The position numbers were made by a program, and so were the translations under genes. From CBDFHC01 sp965247585 (lineage in GTDB: Bacteria > Chloroflexota > Dehalococcoidia > Lucifugimonadales > GCA-2712585): a stretch of 64,000 bases of DNA. The stretch spans positions 806,001-870,000 of the forward strand of contig CBDFHC010000005.1 of NCBI GenBank assembly GCA_965247585.1, written 5' to 3'. Shown one piece after another: positions 43,541 to 52,629 of this stretch (the first letter of the stretch is position 1; each line of letters opens with the position of its first letter). The notes beneath the pieces were generated by a model, which was not told the origin of the DNA, made no database searches, and saw nothing but the letters and a program-made list of their open reading frames with translations.

Positions 43541-44759
43541 TACTCAGTCAACCTAATTGTTGGCAGGATAGAGATGGTGAAGCTTGACTCGGGCGTCCAC
43601 AGTGGAGAATCTCCAGTCAATGGTTGCTCCGGCTTGGTTTCGTTCTGCCTCCAGGGCCGCGATCTCGCCACTCAAAGTCTCTTCATCGGCAATACGCCGG
43701 CGCAGGACTCGCCTGGCCAAGACACTGAACTCGATCTCTGCCATGTTGAGCCAACTACCGTGCTTGGGAGTGTAGTGAAACTCCAAGCGTTTGCGTATTC
43801 GCCTAGCCTCCTTGGGCTCGAAGGTTTCGTAGAGGGAAGCTGGTTTGTGGGTGTTGAGGTTGTCCAGCACCACCCGGATCTTCTCGGACGCTGGGTAAGC
43901 TTCATCGGCCAGCCACCGCATCTGCTGAGCGAAGTCCACCATGGTACGACGTTCGGTCACTGCCACATGCCTCCAGCCCGCCAGGGGCTCGCACAGCATG
44001 AACAGGTTTCGGGTGCCATTGCGCTGGTACTCGTAATCGTATCGCTCCCGTCGTGCCGGCTTGGGCGGGATCGGAGACCTCTTTTCCGCCAGCAACTGCT
44101 TGGAGGTCTCGTCGAAACAGACCACCGGGCGCTCTGGGTCATAGGGTTCCGCGTAAAGGTCCAGCACATCCTCCATACACGCCACAAACTCGGCGCTCAC
44201 CTGGGGAATACACCACTCCTTCTTCTGCCACGGCTTGAGACTGTTTTTTTCAACCGCTTGCGAATTCCCTCGTGGGACATGGAGGGCGCCAGCCCCAACT
44301 CCACCACCTTGTTTGCCAGGAGCCGCAGGGTCCAGTGGTCATGGCCTGGAGGGGCCTCGCTGCACGCCAGGGCAATCAGGTGCGCTTCCCCCCGCTCATC
44401 CAGTTTGGTCGGATGTCCTGGCCGAGGATCTTCCTCCAAGGCCCGCTTCAGTCCTCCCTCCAGGTACCGCCGCTTGGTACGGCACACCGTACCCGCAGAC
44501 GTGTCCAGCGCCTCCACGATGCGCATCACCCCCCAGCCCGTATCTGCCTTTAGCAGAATACGGGCCCGGGCAACCTTTCGCGCTGGGCTCTTTCCCCCGC
44601 GAATCAGTCGTTCCAACTGGTCTCGTTCTTCCCTTTCCAACCGGACCACATACCGTTCTCGTCCCATGGCTGCCACCCTCCTACGTCAACACTCCTAAAA
44701 AAGGGTAGCAACCTTAGACGTTTTCTTAAACAATTACCAAAACCGAGTTGACTGAGTAC
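43540..44759 (-). mobile_element. IS630-family insertion sequence, complete ends
   Basis: 1220 bp bounded by perfect 13-bp inverted repeats (GTACTCAGTCAAC at 43540-43552 and GTTGACTGAGTAC at 44747-44759) and by a TA duplication on each side (43538-43539 and 44760-44761), the hallmark of IS630/Tc1. It contains one transposase gene split by a frameshift. The truncated copy at 761-1213 is identical over the shared part. Confidence 0.95.
43553..44676 (-). CDS. IS630-family transposase, two frames joined by a -1 shift
   Basis: Frame 1 (44676 to about 44232) encodes the HTH part: RYVVRLEREERDQLERLI ... LDTSAGTVCRTKRRYLEGG ... RLLANKVVELGLAPSMS. Frame 2 encodes the DDE core: VVCFDETSKQ, VLDNLNTHKP and GSWLNMAEIEF, ending at 43553. 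They overlap at a run of seven A (44234-44240 on the minus strand), and a -1 shift there joins RKRLKK to NSLKPWQKKEW. Programmed frameshifting at A runs is known in this family; otherwise the copy carries a mutation. The triad is intact. Confidence 0.85.
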
Positions 44760-44837
44760 TAGTAGGCTGTCACACCTGCGGCAGTAGATGATTCGCGGAC
44801 TGGTGGCCCTGGGGGCCGGTTGGCCCAAGAAGAAGGA

Positions 44838-44869
44838 AAGGGGCCTGGGGAAGAATTCCCAGGCCCCTT
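44838..44869 (-). terminator. Terminator of the collagen-like gene
   Basis: A perfect 12-bp stem (AAGGGGCCTGGG / CCCAGGCCCCTT) with an 8-base loop, followed on the minus strand by a T-rich run (TTCCTTCTTCTT). It lies 52 bases beyond the stop at 44921. Confidence 0.85.
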
Positions 44870-44920
44870 GATTTAATCTAGTAGCGAGGGAATGCCTCGC
44901 TCGACTTTTCTGACCCTGCG

Positions 44921-46345
44921 CTAGTTGACCTCCTCGGCCTCCAGGGCAAAGTAGCTACCGTTCCATCCGGTGTAGGCGTCATGCCCACCAAAGCCGGGGG
45001 TCTCTGAGACGAACACCTGGATGGTGTGAATCCCTGCTGAAAGGCCAAAGCAGGTCCCCACGACGGTCTCGCTACGGAACTGGTTCAGGTCGGAGATGGG
45101 GGAGTTATAGTAATCGTAGACCAGGGCGCCCGGAGTGGGGCACGACACACCGTCGAAGCGTATCTCCCAGCGGCAGCCCACGCCCTGTCCGTAGCAACGC
45201 CTGTTGTCGGTCCAGGTGACGCGAACGGCGGTACCGGCTTCGGTCTTGTTGAAGCTAAGGGTACGACCGCTAATGGCGCCGTTGTCGGTCCCGTCTTGGC
45301 CGTAACCGTGTACCCGAGCTATGGTGCGGATGCCGCCGCCGGCGGGACCCTGCGCTCCGGTGTCGCCCTTGTCGCCCTTGTCACCCTTGTCGCCCTTGGG
45401 GCCGGGTATACCCTGGATGCCCTGCGCCCCTGTGGGACCGGCGGGGCCGGTGAGACCCGTCTTCCCCGTGGCTCCTGTGTCGCCCTTGGGGCCGGCGGGG
45501 CCGGTGAGACCCGTCTTCCCGGTGGCTCCGGTGTTGCCCTTGGGGCCAGTGAGACCCTGCGGACCGGTGGACCCCGTGGCACCCGTCTTCCCGGTGGCTC
45601 CGGTGTTGCCCTTGGGGCCAGCGAGACCTTGCGGACCGGTGGCCCCCGTGGCACCCGTCTTCCCGGTGGCTCCGGTGTTGCCCTTGGGGCCAGTGAGACC
45701 CTGCGGACCGGTGGCCCCCGTGGCACCCGTCTTCCCGGTGGCTCCGGTGTTGCCCTTGGGGCCAGTGAGACCCTGCGGACCGGTGGCCTGCGTGGCACCC
45801 GTCTTTCCGGTGGCGCCGGTGTCACCCTTGGGGCCAGTGAGGCCCGTCTTTCCCGTGGCTCCTGTGTCGCCCTTGGGGCCGGTAGCGCCCTGGGGACCTA
45901 GCGCACCGGTGTCACCCTGGGGTCCCGTGGCACCCTGCGGCCCGGTCAAGCCCTGGGGACCCTGGGGGCCGACGCCACCCTGGGGTCCGGTGGCCCCTTG
46001 CGGGCCGGTGGCGCCCTGGGGCCCCTGGGGACCGATGAGTCCGGCAAGCCCCGGGTCGCCCTTCTCGCCCTTCGAGCCAGGGATACCCTGGGGTCCCGCA
46101 GAGCCTACTGGACCCGGACCCGTTGGGATTTCCACTAATGTGCCGCCGTCATCATCATCATCACCGTCACAAGGGTCTGCCCCGGGCACCAGCACTCGCA
46201 TCTCTCCTTCGTCATCTATACACACGTCCAGTGGCGGACTTTCTCCTTCTTGCGCGCCGGCCATCATAGTCCCCATTAATGCCAGGGCCACGACGAGGCC
46301 CAGCACCAAAAGAGACCACTTGCCATAAAGTTTTTTCCTACCCAT
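44921..46345 (-). CDS. Secreted collagen-like triple-helix protein
   Basis: 474 residues. Signal peptide (KWSLLVLGLVVALALMGTMM, cleavage near AGAQ) is followed by a short acidic segment (PCDGDDDDDGG). About 240 residues of Gly-X-Y repeats come next, rich in Gln, Thr, Lys and Asp (GPQGATGPQG, GKTGATGPQG, GDKGDKGDKGD). A C-terminal globular domain of about 140 residues carries several Cys (RRCYGQGVGCRWEI) and would nucleate trimer formation. One repeat is interrupted (GATQATG, where neighbours read GATGATG). Bacterial collagens act in adhesion or as surface fibres. RBS GAGGG. Confidence 0.92.
   Translation of the reverse strand: MGRKKLYGKWSLLVLGLVVALALMGTMMAGAQEGESPPLDVCIDDEGEMRVLVPGADPCDGDDDDDGGTLVEIPTGPGPVGSAGPQGIPGSKGEKGDPGLAGLIGPQGPQGATGPQGATGPQGGVGPQGPQGLTGPQGATGPQGDTGALGPQGATGPKGDTGATGKTGLTGPKGDTGATGKTGATQATGPQGLTGPKGNTGATGKTGATGATGPQGLTGPKGNTGATGKTGATGATGPQGLAGPKGNTGATGKTGATGSTGPQGLTGPKGNTGATGKTGLTGPAGPKGDTGATGKTGLTGPAGPTGAQGIQGIPGPKGDKGDKGDKGDTGAQGPAGGGIRTIARVHGYGQDGTDNGAISGRTLSFNKTEAGTAVRVTWTDNRRCYGQGVGCRWEIRFDGVSCPTPGALVYDYYNSPISDLNQFRSETVVGTCFGLSAGIHTIQVFVSETPGFGGHDAYTGWNGSYFALEAEEVN
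45500..45830. repeat. 72-bp tandem repeats inside the collagen-like gene
   Basis: The phrase encoding GPKGNTGATGKTGATGATGP returns every 72 bases (start points near 45537, 45609, 45681 and 45753), with a few substitutions. Each unit encodes eight Gly-X-Y triplets, so copy number can change without frameshift. Shorter 9- and 18-base periodicity extends on both sides. Confidence 0.85.
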
Positions 46346-46663
46346 TTTTGCCCTCTAATTGCCGAATTCGGGATTTCTCCTCTTGCCTGGGCTGTCTCAA
46401 CAATTAACCCTCCTAGAATCGAAATTTTCGGAGGGATGAATGGAAAGACGGCGCATGCCGGGGATGGTAAGCCAAGTATGTCTTAAAGGAACTTAAAGTC
46501 AATTAACGTTACTTATCGGAACCTACATTTATGAGAACGCCTCGAAGACAAAACGATCCTAAGCGACTGCATTACAATCCAGGTTGTCAGACCGTGGTTA
46601 TCCTGTGGCCGGCGAAGTTTGCCCTCGATTGCGGATGGGCGGTGTGGAGCGGATGGAGCGGCG
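46346..46663. other. AT-richer intergenic region upstream of the collagen-like gene
   Basis: 318 bases between two minus-strand genes. It is AT-richer than its neighbours and should contain the collagen gene promoter. A 6-bp stem CCCTCC/GGAGGG with an inner GAA/TTC pair lies at 46408-46435. I see no protein gene. Confidence 0.4.
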
Positions 46664-47710
46664 CTAGGGCGCGGAGACCAGGGGCAGGACTTCTTTGGCC
46701 AGGGTCTCTATCTGCGGGATGTAGTCCGCGATGGGGTTGAGGACGAAGTAGCGGATGCCGGAGGTGCGTATCCAGGTGCGCAGGGTTTCGGCGGCCTGCT
46801 CAGGGGTGCCGATGACATACGCCCGGCGAACGTAGTCGAAGGGGGAGTGGGTGAAGCTTTCCACGGCGCGCCGGGCCTGGTCGATGCCGGGGTCTCCTTC
46901 GGGCGCGATGAAGAAGTGTGTCAGGTGGACTCGATGGAAGGCGGAGGCGTCGCGGCCGAATTCTTTGGCATAGGAGGCGATCTTTCCCCAATCGTCTTCC
47001 GCCCGTTGGGCCGAGGTGACGGGGAAGGAGCGGTAGCCGGTGATGATGCCGTCCGAAAGGCGAGCGATCCGCTTGAAGACCCGCTCCAGGTTCCAGCCGC
47101 CGGTGGAAATTGGGTAGTCCGGCGGGTGAAGGTCAGGGTCCAAGGTGCCGCCGCCGTAGAGCATGGCCGGGCCGCCGGATTGCACAGGCCGGGGATCTAT
47201 GGTTATGTCACTGAACTTGAAGAACCTGCCGTCGTAAGAGACGTTCTCCTGGGTGAGCAGCAATCTGATGATGCGCATGTACTCCGCCATGCGAGGTCCC
47301 CGGTCATTAAGGGGCACCTGGCTCACCTCAAACTCCTTGGCGCTCCAACCGGTCCCCACGCCGAAGATGAAGCGGCCCGAAGCGAGGTTGTCCAGGGTGG
47401 CCACGTCCTTGGCGACGTGGACGGGGTTCCTCAGGGGAAGTAGCAGCAGACACGTACCGATGTCCACCTTTTTCGTACGGGCAGCGACGGCGGCGAGGCT
47501 GAGCATCGGATCGAGGCGGGCATGGCGGTAGGAGGGCGGGGCGGAGAAGAGGTGCTCGAAGGTCCAGAGACCATCGAAGCCAAGCTCCTCGGCGCGCTCG
47601 GCGAAGCGGTAGATGTCATCGGCGGAGACGGGGCTGCCGGCCACGGCGTCCACGGGAAGGCTGACGCCAAACTTGGGGCGTTGGGCCCCGACGGGAGATG
47701 TAGAGGTCAT
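46664..47710 (-). CDS. LLM-class flavin-dependent oxidoreductase
   Basis: 348 residues, luciferase-like TIM barrel using FMN or F420. N-terminal FGVSLPVDAVAG, ELGFDGLWTFEHLF, then TCLLLLPLRNPVHVAKDVATLDNLASGRF and GVGTGWSAKEFEV, and C-terminal AYVIGTPEQAAETLRTWI. The motif DIGT...LRNP...VGTGW matches the actinobacterial F420-type subgroup, so F420 is likely (inference). It is followed downstream by nothing co-directional for 300 bases; upstream neighbour is an SDR on the same strand, 54 bases away. Confidence 0.9.
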   Translation of the reverse strand: MTSTSPVGAQRPKFGVSLPVDAVAGSPVSADDIYRFAERAEELGFDGLWTFEHLFSAPPSYRHARLDPMLSLAAVAARTKKVDIGTCLLLLPLRNPVHVAKDVATLDNLASGRFIFGVGTGWSAKEFEVSQVPLNDRGPRMAEYMRIIRLLLTQENVSYDGRFFKFSDITIDPRPVQSGGPAMLYGGGTLDPDLHPPDYPISTGGWNLERVFKRIARLSDGIITGYRSFPVTSAQRAEDDWGKIASYAKEFGRDASAFHRVHLTHFFIAPEGDPGIDQARRAVESFTHSPFDYVRRAYVIGTPEQAAETLRTWIRTSGIRYFVLNPIADYIPQIETLAKEVLPLVSAP

Positions 47711-47764
47711 TAACGGTTTCGCACCTTTCGTTTCAGTGTTGGTGAGGTATGAACCCGACGGCGG

Positions 47765-48598
47765 CTAGTAAAGGAAGCCGCCGGCCACAGGGATGGAGAG
47801 TCCGGTAAGGTAGTCGGCCTCCGAGGAGGCGAGGAAGGCGGCGGTGTTGGCGATGTCAGGGCCATCGGCGACGCGGCCCAAGGGGATATTGTCGGCGCGC
47901 TCACGGATCATCTGGGCGTGGTACTCGATGGCGGACTCGCCCTCGGGCGCCAGGGCCCGGGCGATGTAGGCGGCGCGCTCGGTGTCCACCAGGCCGGGGC
48001 AGATGGCGTTGACGTTGATACGGTACTGGGCCAGCTCCTGGGAGAGGGCCTCGGTGAATCCGAGGACGGCGAACTTGGAGGCGCAGTAGGCGGCAAAGCG
48101 AGCGCGGCCTCGTTTCCCGGCGCCGGAGGAGATGTTGATGATTTTGCCGCCGGTCTCCTGCGCTATCATCTGCCGGGCGACTACCTGGGAGCAGAGGAAG
48201 GTGCCTTTAGCGTTGACGCGTTGCACGGTGTCCCAGGCCTCCTCTTCCAGGTCCACCACCAGGACGCGGTCCTTGCCGGGGCGGGAGCCGGCATTGTTGA
48301 CCAGGATGTCTATGTGGCCGAAGCGGTCCACACCTCGGCGCACCATGTCCTGGACCTGGCCCGCGTTGGACACGTCAGCCACCAGCGGGATGGCTTGTCT
48401 ACCCAAGGCCTCGATCTCCTGGACAACGGAGGAGATGCCGCGCCACGGGGTGTCACGGTCCGCGTAGGGGTTGTCGGTGATGTCGTTGACAATGACGTCG
48501 GCGCCCTCGCGGGCCAGACGGGTGGCGATGGCGCGGCCGATGCCCATCTCGCCGCCGGCCCCGGTGATCAGGGCCACTTTTCCGCTCAGGTCATACAT
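47765..48598 (-). CDS. SDR-family NAD(P)-dependent oxidoreductase
   Basis: 277 residues. Rossmann motif VALITGAGGEMGIGRAIA, VNNAGSRPGK, the catalytic Ser in NISSGAGKRG and the YxxxK pair in YCASKFAVLGFTE. An Asp (VNDITDN) after strand 2 favours NAD(H). A classical dehydrogenase or reductase of an unknown alcohol or ketone. RBS GGAGAG. Same strand as the LLM (downstream) and propeller (upstream) genes, spaced 54 and 58 bases, a plausible operon. Confidence 0.92.
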   Translation of the reverse strand: MYDLSGKVALITGAGGEMGIGRAIATRLAREGADVIVNDITDNPYADRDTPWRGISSVVQEIEALGRQAIPLVADVSNAGQVQDMVRRGVDRFGHIDILVNNAGSRPGKDRVLVVDLEEEAWDTVQRVNAKGTFLCSQVVARQMIAQETGGKIINISSGAGKRGRARFAAYCASKFAVLGFTEALSQELAQYRINVNAICPGLVDTERAAYIARALAPEGESAIEYHAQMIRERADNIPLGRVADGPDIANTAAFLASSEADYLTGLSIPVAGGFLY

Positions 48599-48656
48599 CT
48601 GTTTCTCTCCTTGGCTGCAGGTGTGATTGGAACCGCCGTATTGCCCAGTGCGAGAG

Positions 48657-49535
48657 TTAGCGGTCCTTGACGTACTTGTCTACGTTGTTGTCCAGGCGGA
48701 CGGCCAACAAGATGTCCCCGCGGCTGTCTACCCAGATGCCGTGGGACGAGCGGGCCTCCCAGCGGGCCAGAACGCTGCCGTGGCCATCGAACACAGAGAT
48801 GCGAGGAGGATGGCCGTCCACGGCCAGCTCGCTGACGTAGAATGCGCCATCGCGGTCCATGGCGATATCGGTGGGGCGGTGAACGTCTGTCCACATGTCC
48901 AGGTAATCGCCGTCCGGCGAGAAGCGTTGGATGCGGCTGTTCTCGCGGTCGCAGACAAAGACCACACCGTCTGGGGCCACCAGGACGCTGTGTGGCAGGT
49001 GGAACTGGTTGGGGTCCGCTTTGCCGGGCTCCCCCCAGGAAAAGACGAGCTGCCCATGCGAGGTGAAGCGGTGCACCCGGCTATTGCGGTAACCGTCGGA
49101 GGCGTAGAGATCGCCGGAGGGAGCGGGGACCAGCTCCGTAGGGTAGTTGAAGGGTCCGGCGGCGCGGGGCACCAGGTCACCCATGTTCTCGCAGCCGGTG
49201 TCAGAGTGGTTGCCCCGTTGACCCAACTGTCTAAGGAGGTTGCCATCGAGGTCGAAGACCAGGGCCACGGAGTCACGGCGGTCGGTGAGGTAGACGGTGT
49301 CGTTGGTTATGTAAAGGCCGTGGGGGTCGGTGACGACGCCGGCGCCCCAGGATGTTAGGAACTGGCCGTCGCGGTCGAAGACGAGGACCGGCGGGTCTTT
49401 CCACTGGGAGACGAAGACGCGGTCGCGGGAGTCGGTGGCCACGGCGCTGGTCAGGCCAAGGGATTCGCCGCCGGGCAGCCGCGCCCAGTCCTGGACAAGC
49501 TGGTAGCGGTAAGCGCCGGAACCGACGGTGGTCAA
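48657..49535 (-). CDS. NHL-repeat beta-propeller protein
   Basis: About 292 residues with six blades of the NHL type, for example RVFVSQWKDPPVLVFDRDGQ, DTVYLTDRRDSVALVFDLDG, DLYASDGYRNSRVHRFTSHG and GVVFVCDRENSRIQRFSPDG. No signal peptide is seen. The TTG at 49535 (AGAGG upstream) gives MTTVGSGAYRYQLVQDW, as in related proteins; an ATG at 49580 adds 15 residues. Members can be lyases or lactonase-like enzymes; the role is unknown. It heads the propeller-SDR-LLM series. Confidence 0.85.
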   Translation of the reverse strand: MTTVGSGAYRYQLVQDWARLPGGESLGLTSAVATDSRDRVFVSQWKDPPVLVFDRDGQFLTSWGAGVVTDPHGLYITNDTVYLTDRRDSVALVFDLDGNLLRQLGQRGNHSDTGCENMGDLVPRAAGPFNYPTELVPAPSGDLYASDGYRNSRVHRFTSHGQLVFSWGEPGKADPNQFHLPHSVLVAPDGVVFVCDRENSRIQRFSPDGDYLDMWTDVHRPTDIAMDRDGAFYVSELAVDGHPPRISVFDGHGSVLARWEARSSHGIWVDSRGDILLAVRLDNNVDKYVKDR

Positions 49536-49690
49536 ATTGGCCTCTGAATTCGGGTAGTGGTGTACCGGGCAGAGTATCACTGAAGGCCATCAGTTTGTCC
49601 ACGGCGGAGCCAGCACAGAGGAAGTACATACCGCTAGAATTAAGGAGGACAGGTCACATGCCGTGAAGCCGCCCGCATGGAGGAAAGAGA

Positions 49691-50779
49691 ATGATCGTTG
49701 ACTCGCACCTGCACATGTTTCCGCCGATGGGGGGCGCGGCGGGACACCGCAGCCGCCGGGAGCACATGCGGTTCGTCCAGCGTGAAATCGCGACGCACCA
49801 CCTGCCGGTGCGCCGGGCGACTGACGCCGCGGTGGCGGATATCGGGCAGTCGCTGCTGGACGGGCGGGGATACGCCGTGGACAACCTGACGGAAGTGGCG
49901 TTCCGTGGCGGGGAATTCGGACGGCTGACGTGGCGCCACGGGGGCGAGGAGTACTACAAGCAGTACCTGCCGCCGCACATGACGGACCTGTCGGCGCCGG
50001 CGGAGCAGATGGTGGCGCAGATGGACCACGCCGGGATAGAGAAGGCGGTACTGCACAACGGCCACACGTACGGCCGGCTGAACCCGTTCCTGTCAGACGC
50101 GGTGCGGAAGTTCCCGGACAGGCTGTGGGGGATGGCGCTGGTGGACGAGTGGCGGGCGCACCAGAAGAGCCAGCGAGACGCGTTGGACTACGCTTTGGAC
50201 ACGCTGGGACTGCACGGCCTCTGGTTCGATACGCGGAACATCTATTTCAAGGGCGGCGAGTACGGGATTGACCACCCGGCGAACGCACTCTTCTTCGACC
50301 ACGTTCGGGAGCGGAAGGCGCCCATCTTTTGGAACTGTCCCAGCCCGGAGCCCAGCAGAGCGTCGTACATGGCGACCATGCGGGCTTTGGGGCGATGGCT
50401 GCGGAGCTACCCGGAAGTGCCGTGCGTGTTGACCAACGGCTTTCCCTTCGACTACTTCCGGAGCCAGCGGCGGGTCCGCTTCCCCGAAGAGTTCTGGGAA
50501 GTCTTGCGCGCGCCGAACCTGCTGGTGGAGCTCTGTTTCCCGATCATAATGGGCGGGCGGCTGGATTACCCGTACCCGGAGTTGTGGCCGATCATTCGGC
50601 AGTTTTACCAGAGGCTGGGGCCGGAGAAGCTGGTGTGGGGCAGCGACATGCCCAACGTGGAGCGGTTCTGCACGTACCGCCAGTGTTTGGAATACATGCG
50701 CTTCTACTGCAACTTTATCCCGGCATCAGAGATGGACCTGATCTGCGGGGATAACCTGGTGAGGATGTTTGAGGGGTGA
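49691..50779 (+). CDS. Amidohydrolase-superfamily hydrolase (ACMSD-like)
   Basis: 362 residues. MIVDSHLHMFPP (HxH), MVAQMDHAGIEKAVLH, a central metal-site region and VWGSDMPNVERFCTY with the catalytic Asp. It resembles the amidohydrolase at 26084-27154 in layout (QMVAQMD, WGSDMP and the R-x-CTY-x-Q block). RBS GGAAAG before the ATG. Divergent from the propeller gene and convergent with the PPOX gene, whose stop lies 3 bases away. Confidence 0.9.
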   Translation: MIVDSHLHMFPPMGGAAGHRSRREHMRFVQREIATHHLPVRRATDAAVADIGQSLLDGRGYAVDNLTEVAFRGGEFGRLTWRHGGEEYYKQYLPPHMTDLSAPAEQMVAQMDHAGIEKAVLHNGHTYGRLNPFLSDAVRKFPDRLWGMALVDEWRAHQKSQRDALDYALDTLGLHGLWFDTRNIYFKGGEYGIDHPANALFFDHVRERKAPIFWNCPSPEPSRASYMATMRALGRWLRSYPEVPCVLTNGFPFDYFRSQRRVRFPEEFWEVLRAPNLLVELCFPIIMGGRLDYPYPELWPIIRQFYQRLGPEKLVWGSDMPNVERFCTYRQCLEYMRFYCNFIPASEMDLICGDNLVRMFEG

Positions 50780-50782
50780 AGG

Positions 50783-51337
50783 TTAGCGGCGCTTTTGGGC
50801 CTCTTTGCGTTGGCTGATCGCTTCCTCGTCCCACAGGCCGGCGAACTTGAAGGCGCGGGGGCAGTGCGTGAAAGCCTCGTCCACCTCCACCAGGATGCCC
50901 TGGAGATTCGATGTGTTGTCGTCGTGGAAGTTGACGGATAGCTCCACGTTCAACCGGTCGAGCTCCTCTTTGGGAACGATGGTAACGCGGCCGTTGACGC
51001 GGACGGTGTCGTTGGAACCGGGGATGAGAAAGACGATACCGACATGGGGGTTGGTGTCTATGTTGAGATAGGTCTGGAACAGTTTGTTGCCCGCGGTGTC
51101 CGGCACGATAATGCGCCGGTCATCCAAGACGGCGACGAAGCCGGGCTTGCCGCCCTTTGGCGAAGCGTCGCAGTTACCCTCACTGTCGCTGGTGGCGAGG
51201 ACGCAGAACGGCGACTGGCGGATGAAGTCCTGGACCTGCTCCGACATTACGTCCTGCACCTTGTTGACGCTGCGCTCTTTTGGTACGCCGAACTGCTCGG
51301 TGAACCGGTTCGAAGTGCCGGTCTGCGTGTCAACCAC
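50783..51337 (-). CDS. FMN-binding PPOX-type oxidoreductase
   Basis: About 184 residues of the pyridoxamine-5'-phosphate-oxidase-like split barrel. FCVLATSDSEGNCDASPKGG with the FMN-binding pattern, FVAVLDDRRIIVPDTAGN, NPHVGIVFLIPGSNDTVRVNG and TIVPKEELD are typical. The group includes flavin or F420-dependent reductases of unknown substrate. The start is uncertain: GTG at 51337 or TTG at 51352. The Cys-rich C-terminus of some members is absent; CPRAFKFAGLWDEE ends the fold. Confidence 0.85.
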   Translation of the reverse strand: MVDTQTGTSNRFTEQFGVPKERSVNKVQDVMSEQVQDFIRQSPFCVLATSDSEGNCDASPKGGKPGFVAVLDDRRIIVPDTAGNKLFQTYLNIDTNPHVGIVFLIPGSNDTVRVNGRVTIVPKEELDRLNVELSVNFHDDNTSNLQGILVEVDEAFTHCPRAFKFAGLWDEEAISQRKEAQKRR

Positions 51338-51431
51338 GGGGACCCCCTGCAATTAAAATTCCCGACCTGCGCCGTGCCGGGGAAACCATTCTACTTCGGT
51401 GGCACAACGGTGACAAACGGATGGGGTCCGA

Positions 51432-51971
51432 TTAGCCGAAGGGCCACCACCAGCGGCGTGCGCGGCGCGGGGCCGCCAGGGCGCGGCCTGCTTGCTCCTG
51501 GGCCATCTGCAAAAGTATGTGCAGCTCGTTTATCTGGCGGTCCTTTTCCACAAGTTGCGACGTCAATGTACCGATCATTTCCTGGTAGACATCTTGCTTA
51601 CCGTTGTCCACCGGCTGTCCACCTTCGGCCGCCGGGCCGGCGGTTTCATCCGTCCATGGGGTAGACGTGTCCTGGCCATTGTCCTGCCGGTGTCCACCGT
51701 TTACGGCGGGGTCAGCCGCTTTTTCGGCCCGTTGGGTAGACGTGTCCTGGCCAATGTCCAAGCGGTGTCCACCATTGGCGGCGGCGCCATTGGTTTCTCC
51801 CGCCCGATGGGTAGACGTGTCCTGGCCAATGTCCTGCAAGGCCGTATCGATCTCATAGTGAGCCGGATCGCCCACAAGCTGGGCTTGGAGGGCGCCGCTC
51901 TTAATGCGACGACGTATGGTCTTTTCCGAGACGCCCATGGTGGACGCCGCCTGGGCAACGGTTACCCCCAT
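51432..51971 (-). CDS. HTH DNA-binding protein with internal repeats and coiled coil
   Basis: 179 residues. AGGAGG 5 bases before the ATG at 51971 fixes the start. N-terminal helix-turn-helix (VTVAQAASTMGVSEKTIRRR, then IKSGALQAQ) of the MerR/excisionase-like type is followed by three repeats built on NGGHRxDxGQDTSTxRA (residues about 50-115). A coiled coil (IGTLTSQLVEKDRQINELHI) and an aromatic tail (RRWWWPFG) end it. No family recognised beyond the HTH. The coding repeats use DNA words (GTAGAC, GTGTCC, TGTCCACC) seen again in the array at 53132-53338. A replication, partition or regulator role is possible (inference). Confidence 0.7.
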   Translation of the reverse strand: MGVTVAQAASTMGVSEKTIRRRIKSGALQAQLVGDPAHYEIDTALQDIGQDTSTHRAGETNGAAANGGHRLDIGQDTSTQRAEKAADPAVNGGHRQDNGQDTSTPWTDETAGPAAEGGQPVDNGKQDVYQEMIGTLTSQLVEKDRQINELHILLQMAQEQAGRALAAPRRARRWWWPFG

Positions 51972-52099
51972 GACAACCTCCTGCCTACCCGTTAGTAGCC
52001 AGCGTAGACAAAGGACGGCGAGCACCGCAAGTACGGCTAGGGGCCATTTTGGGCTGTTTTGCTAAATGCTTGTTATGTTTAGTAGCAGCCGGATGCTCC

Positions 52100-52447
52100 G
52101 GGAACCGTTAGCGTTCCTTGGTGAACACCATGGAGTCGAAACTGCGTTCCATGAATTTCATGTCCAGGAACCATCGGAAGAGCAAGTTGTAGTCCAGCTC
52201 CTTACGAAAAGCCCGCCCACTCCGAACGGAGTAGAGGGCGGTGAGAACCGCGGTTTTCAGCTACCACTCCGGAGGGACGGAGGATCGGCCCACCTCGGCG
52301 TACATGTGGTCGAACTCCGGCGACAGTGCCTCCTAGGGTCTGGCCGGCCGGGACATTGACGGTCCGCAGGGGATGGTAGGGAGAAACCGGTGCCTCCAGG
52401 TCCACAAAGGCTAACACCGTGACTTGGGGGTCTTGCATTCGGCGCAT
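52100..52447 (-). pseudogene. Decayed IS5/IS1182-like transposase, N-terminal remnant
   Basis: Read on the minus strand, the fragments DPQVTVLAFVDLEAPVSPYH, then (after a frameshift) SPEFDHMYAEVGRSSVPPEW, a stop, LKTAVLTALYSVRSGRAFRK and ELDYNLLFRWFLDMKFMER line up with the N-terminus of IS1182-type transposases (QLDYNLLFRWFVGL block). Stops and shifts show it is dead; the catalytic part is missing. No IS ends identified. Confidence 0.7.
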
Positions 52448-52629
52448 GGGGAGCGCCTCCGAGGAGTGGTACGCCTATCATACCTGGCAAGCGCTCCAAA
52501 CAGTCTTCAGCCTGGGCTATTCCGCAGTCTGCTAGGTTAGGTAAACTTCACCAAACCGGGAAGTGAACGGACGCGCGTCAAGCTAGCGCAGAGCAACCGG
52601 GAAGACAAGCCGTGCAAGGGGAAAGAAAC

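Noticed and set aside
45321..46328. Long proline-rich frame on the plus strand
   Set aside because: It is the complement of Gly-X-Y repeats (GGN/CCN); signal peptide, RBS and terminator all fit the minus-strand collagen gene.
46408..46435. CCCTCC/GGAGGG stem upstream of the collagen gene as a riboswitch
   Set aside because: It is too small and lacks conserved bases of any riboswitch class I know; it may be chance or a weak regulatory hairpin.
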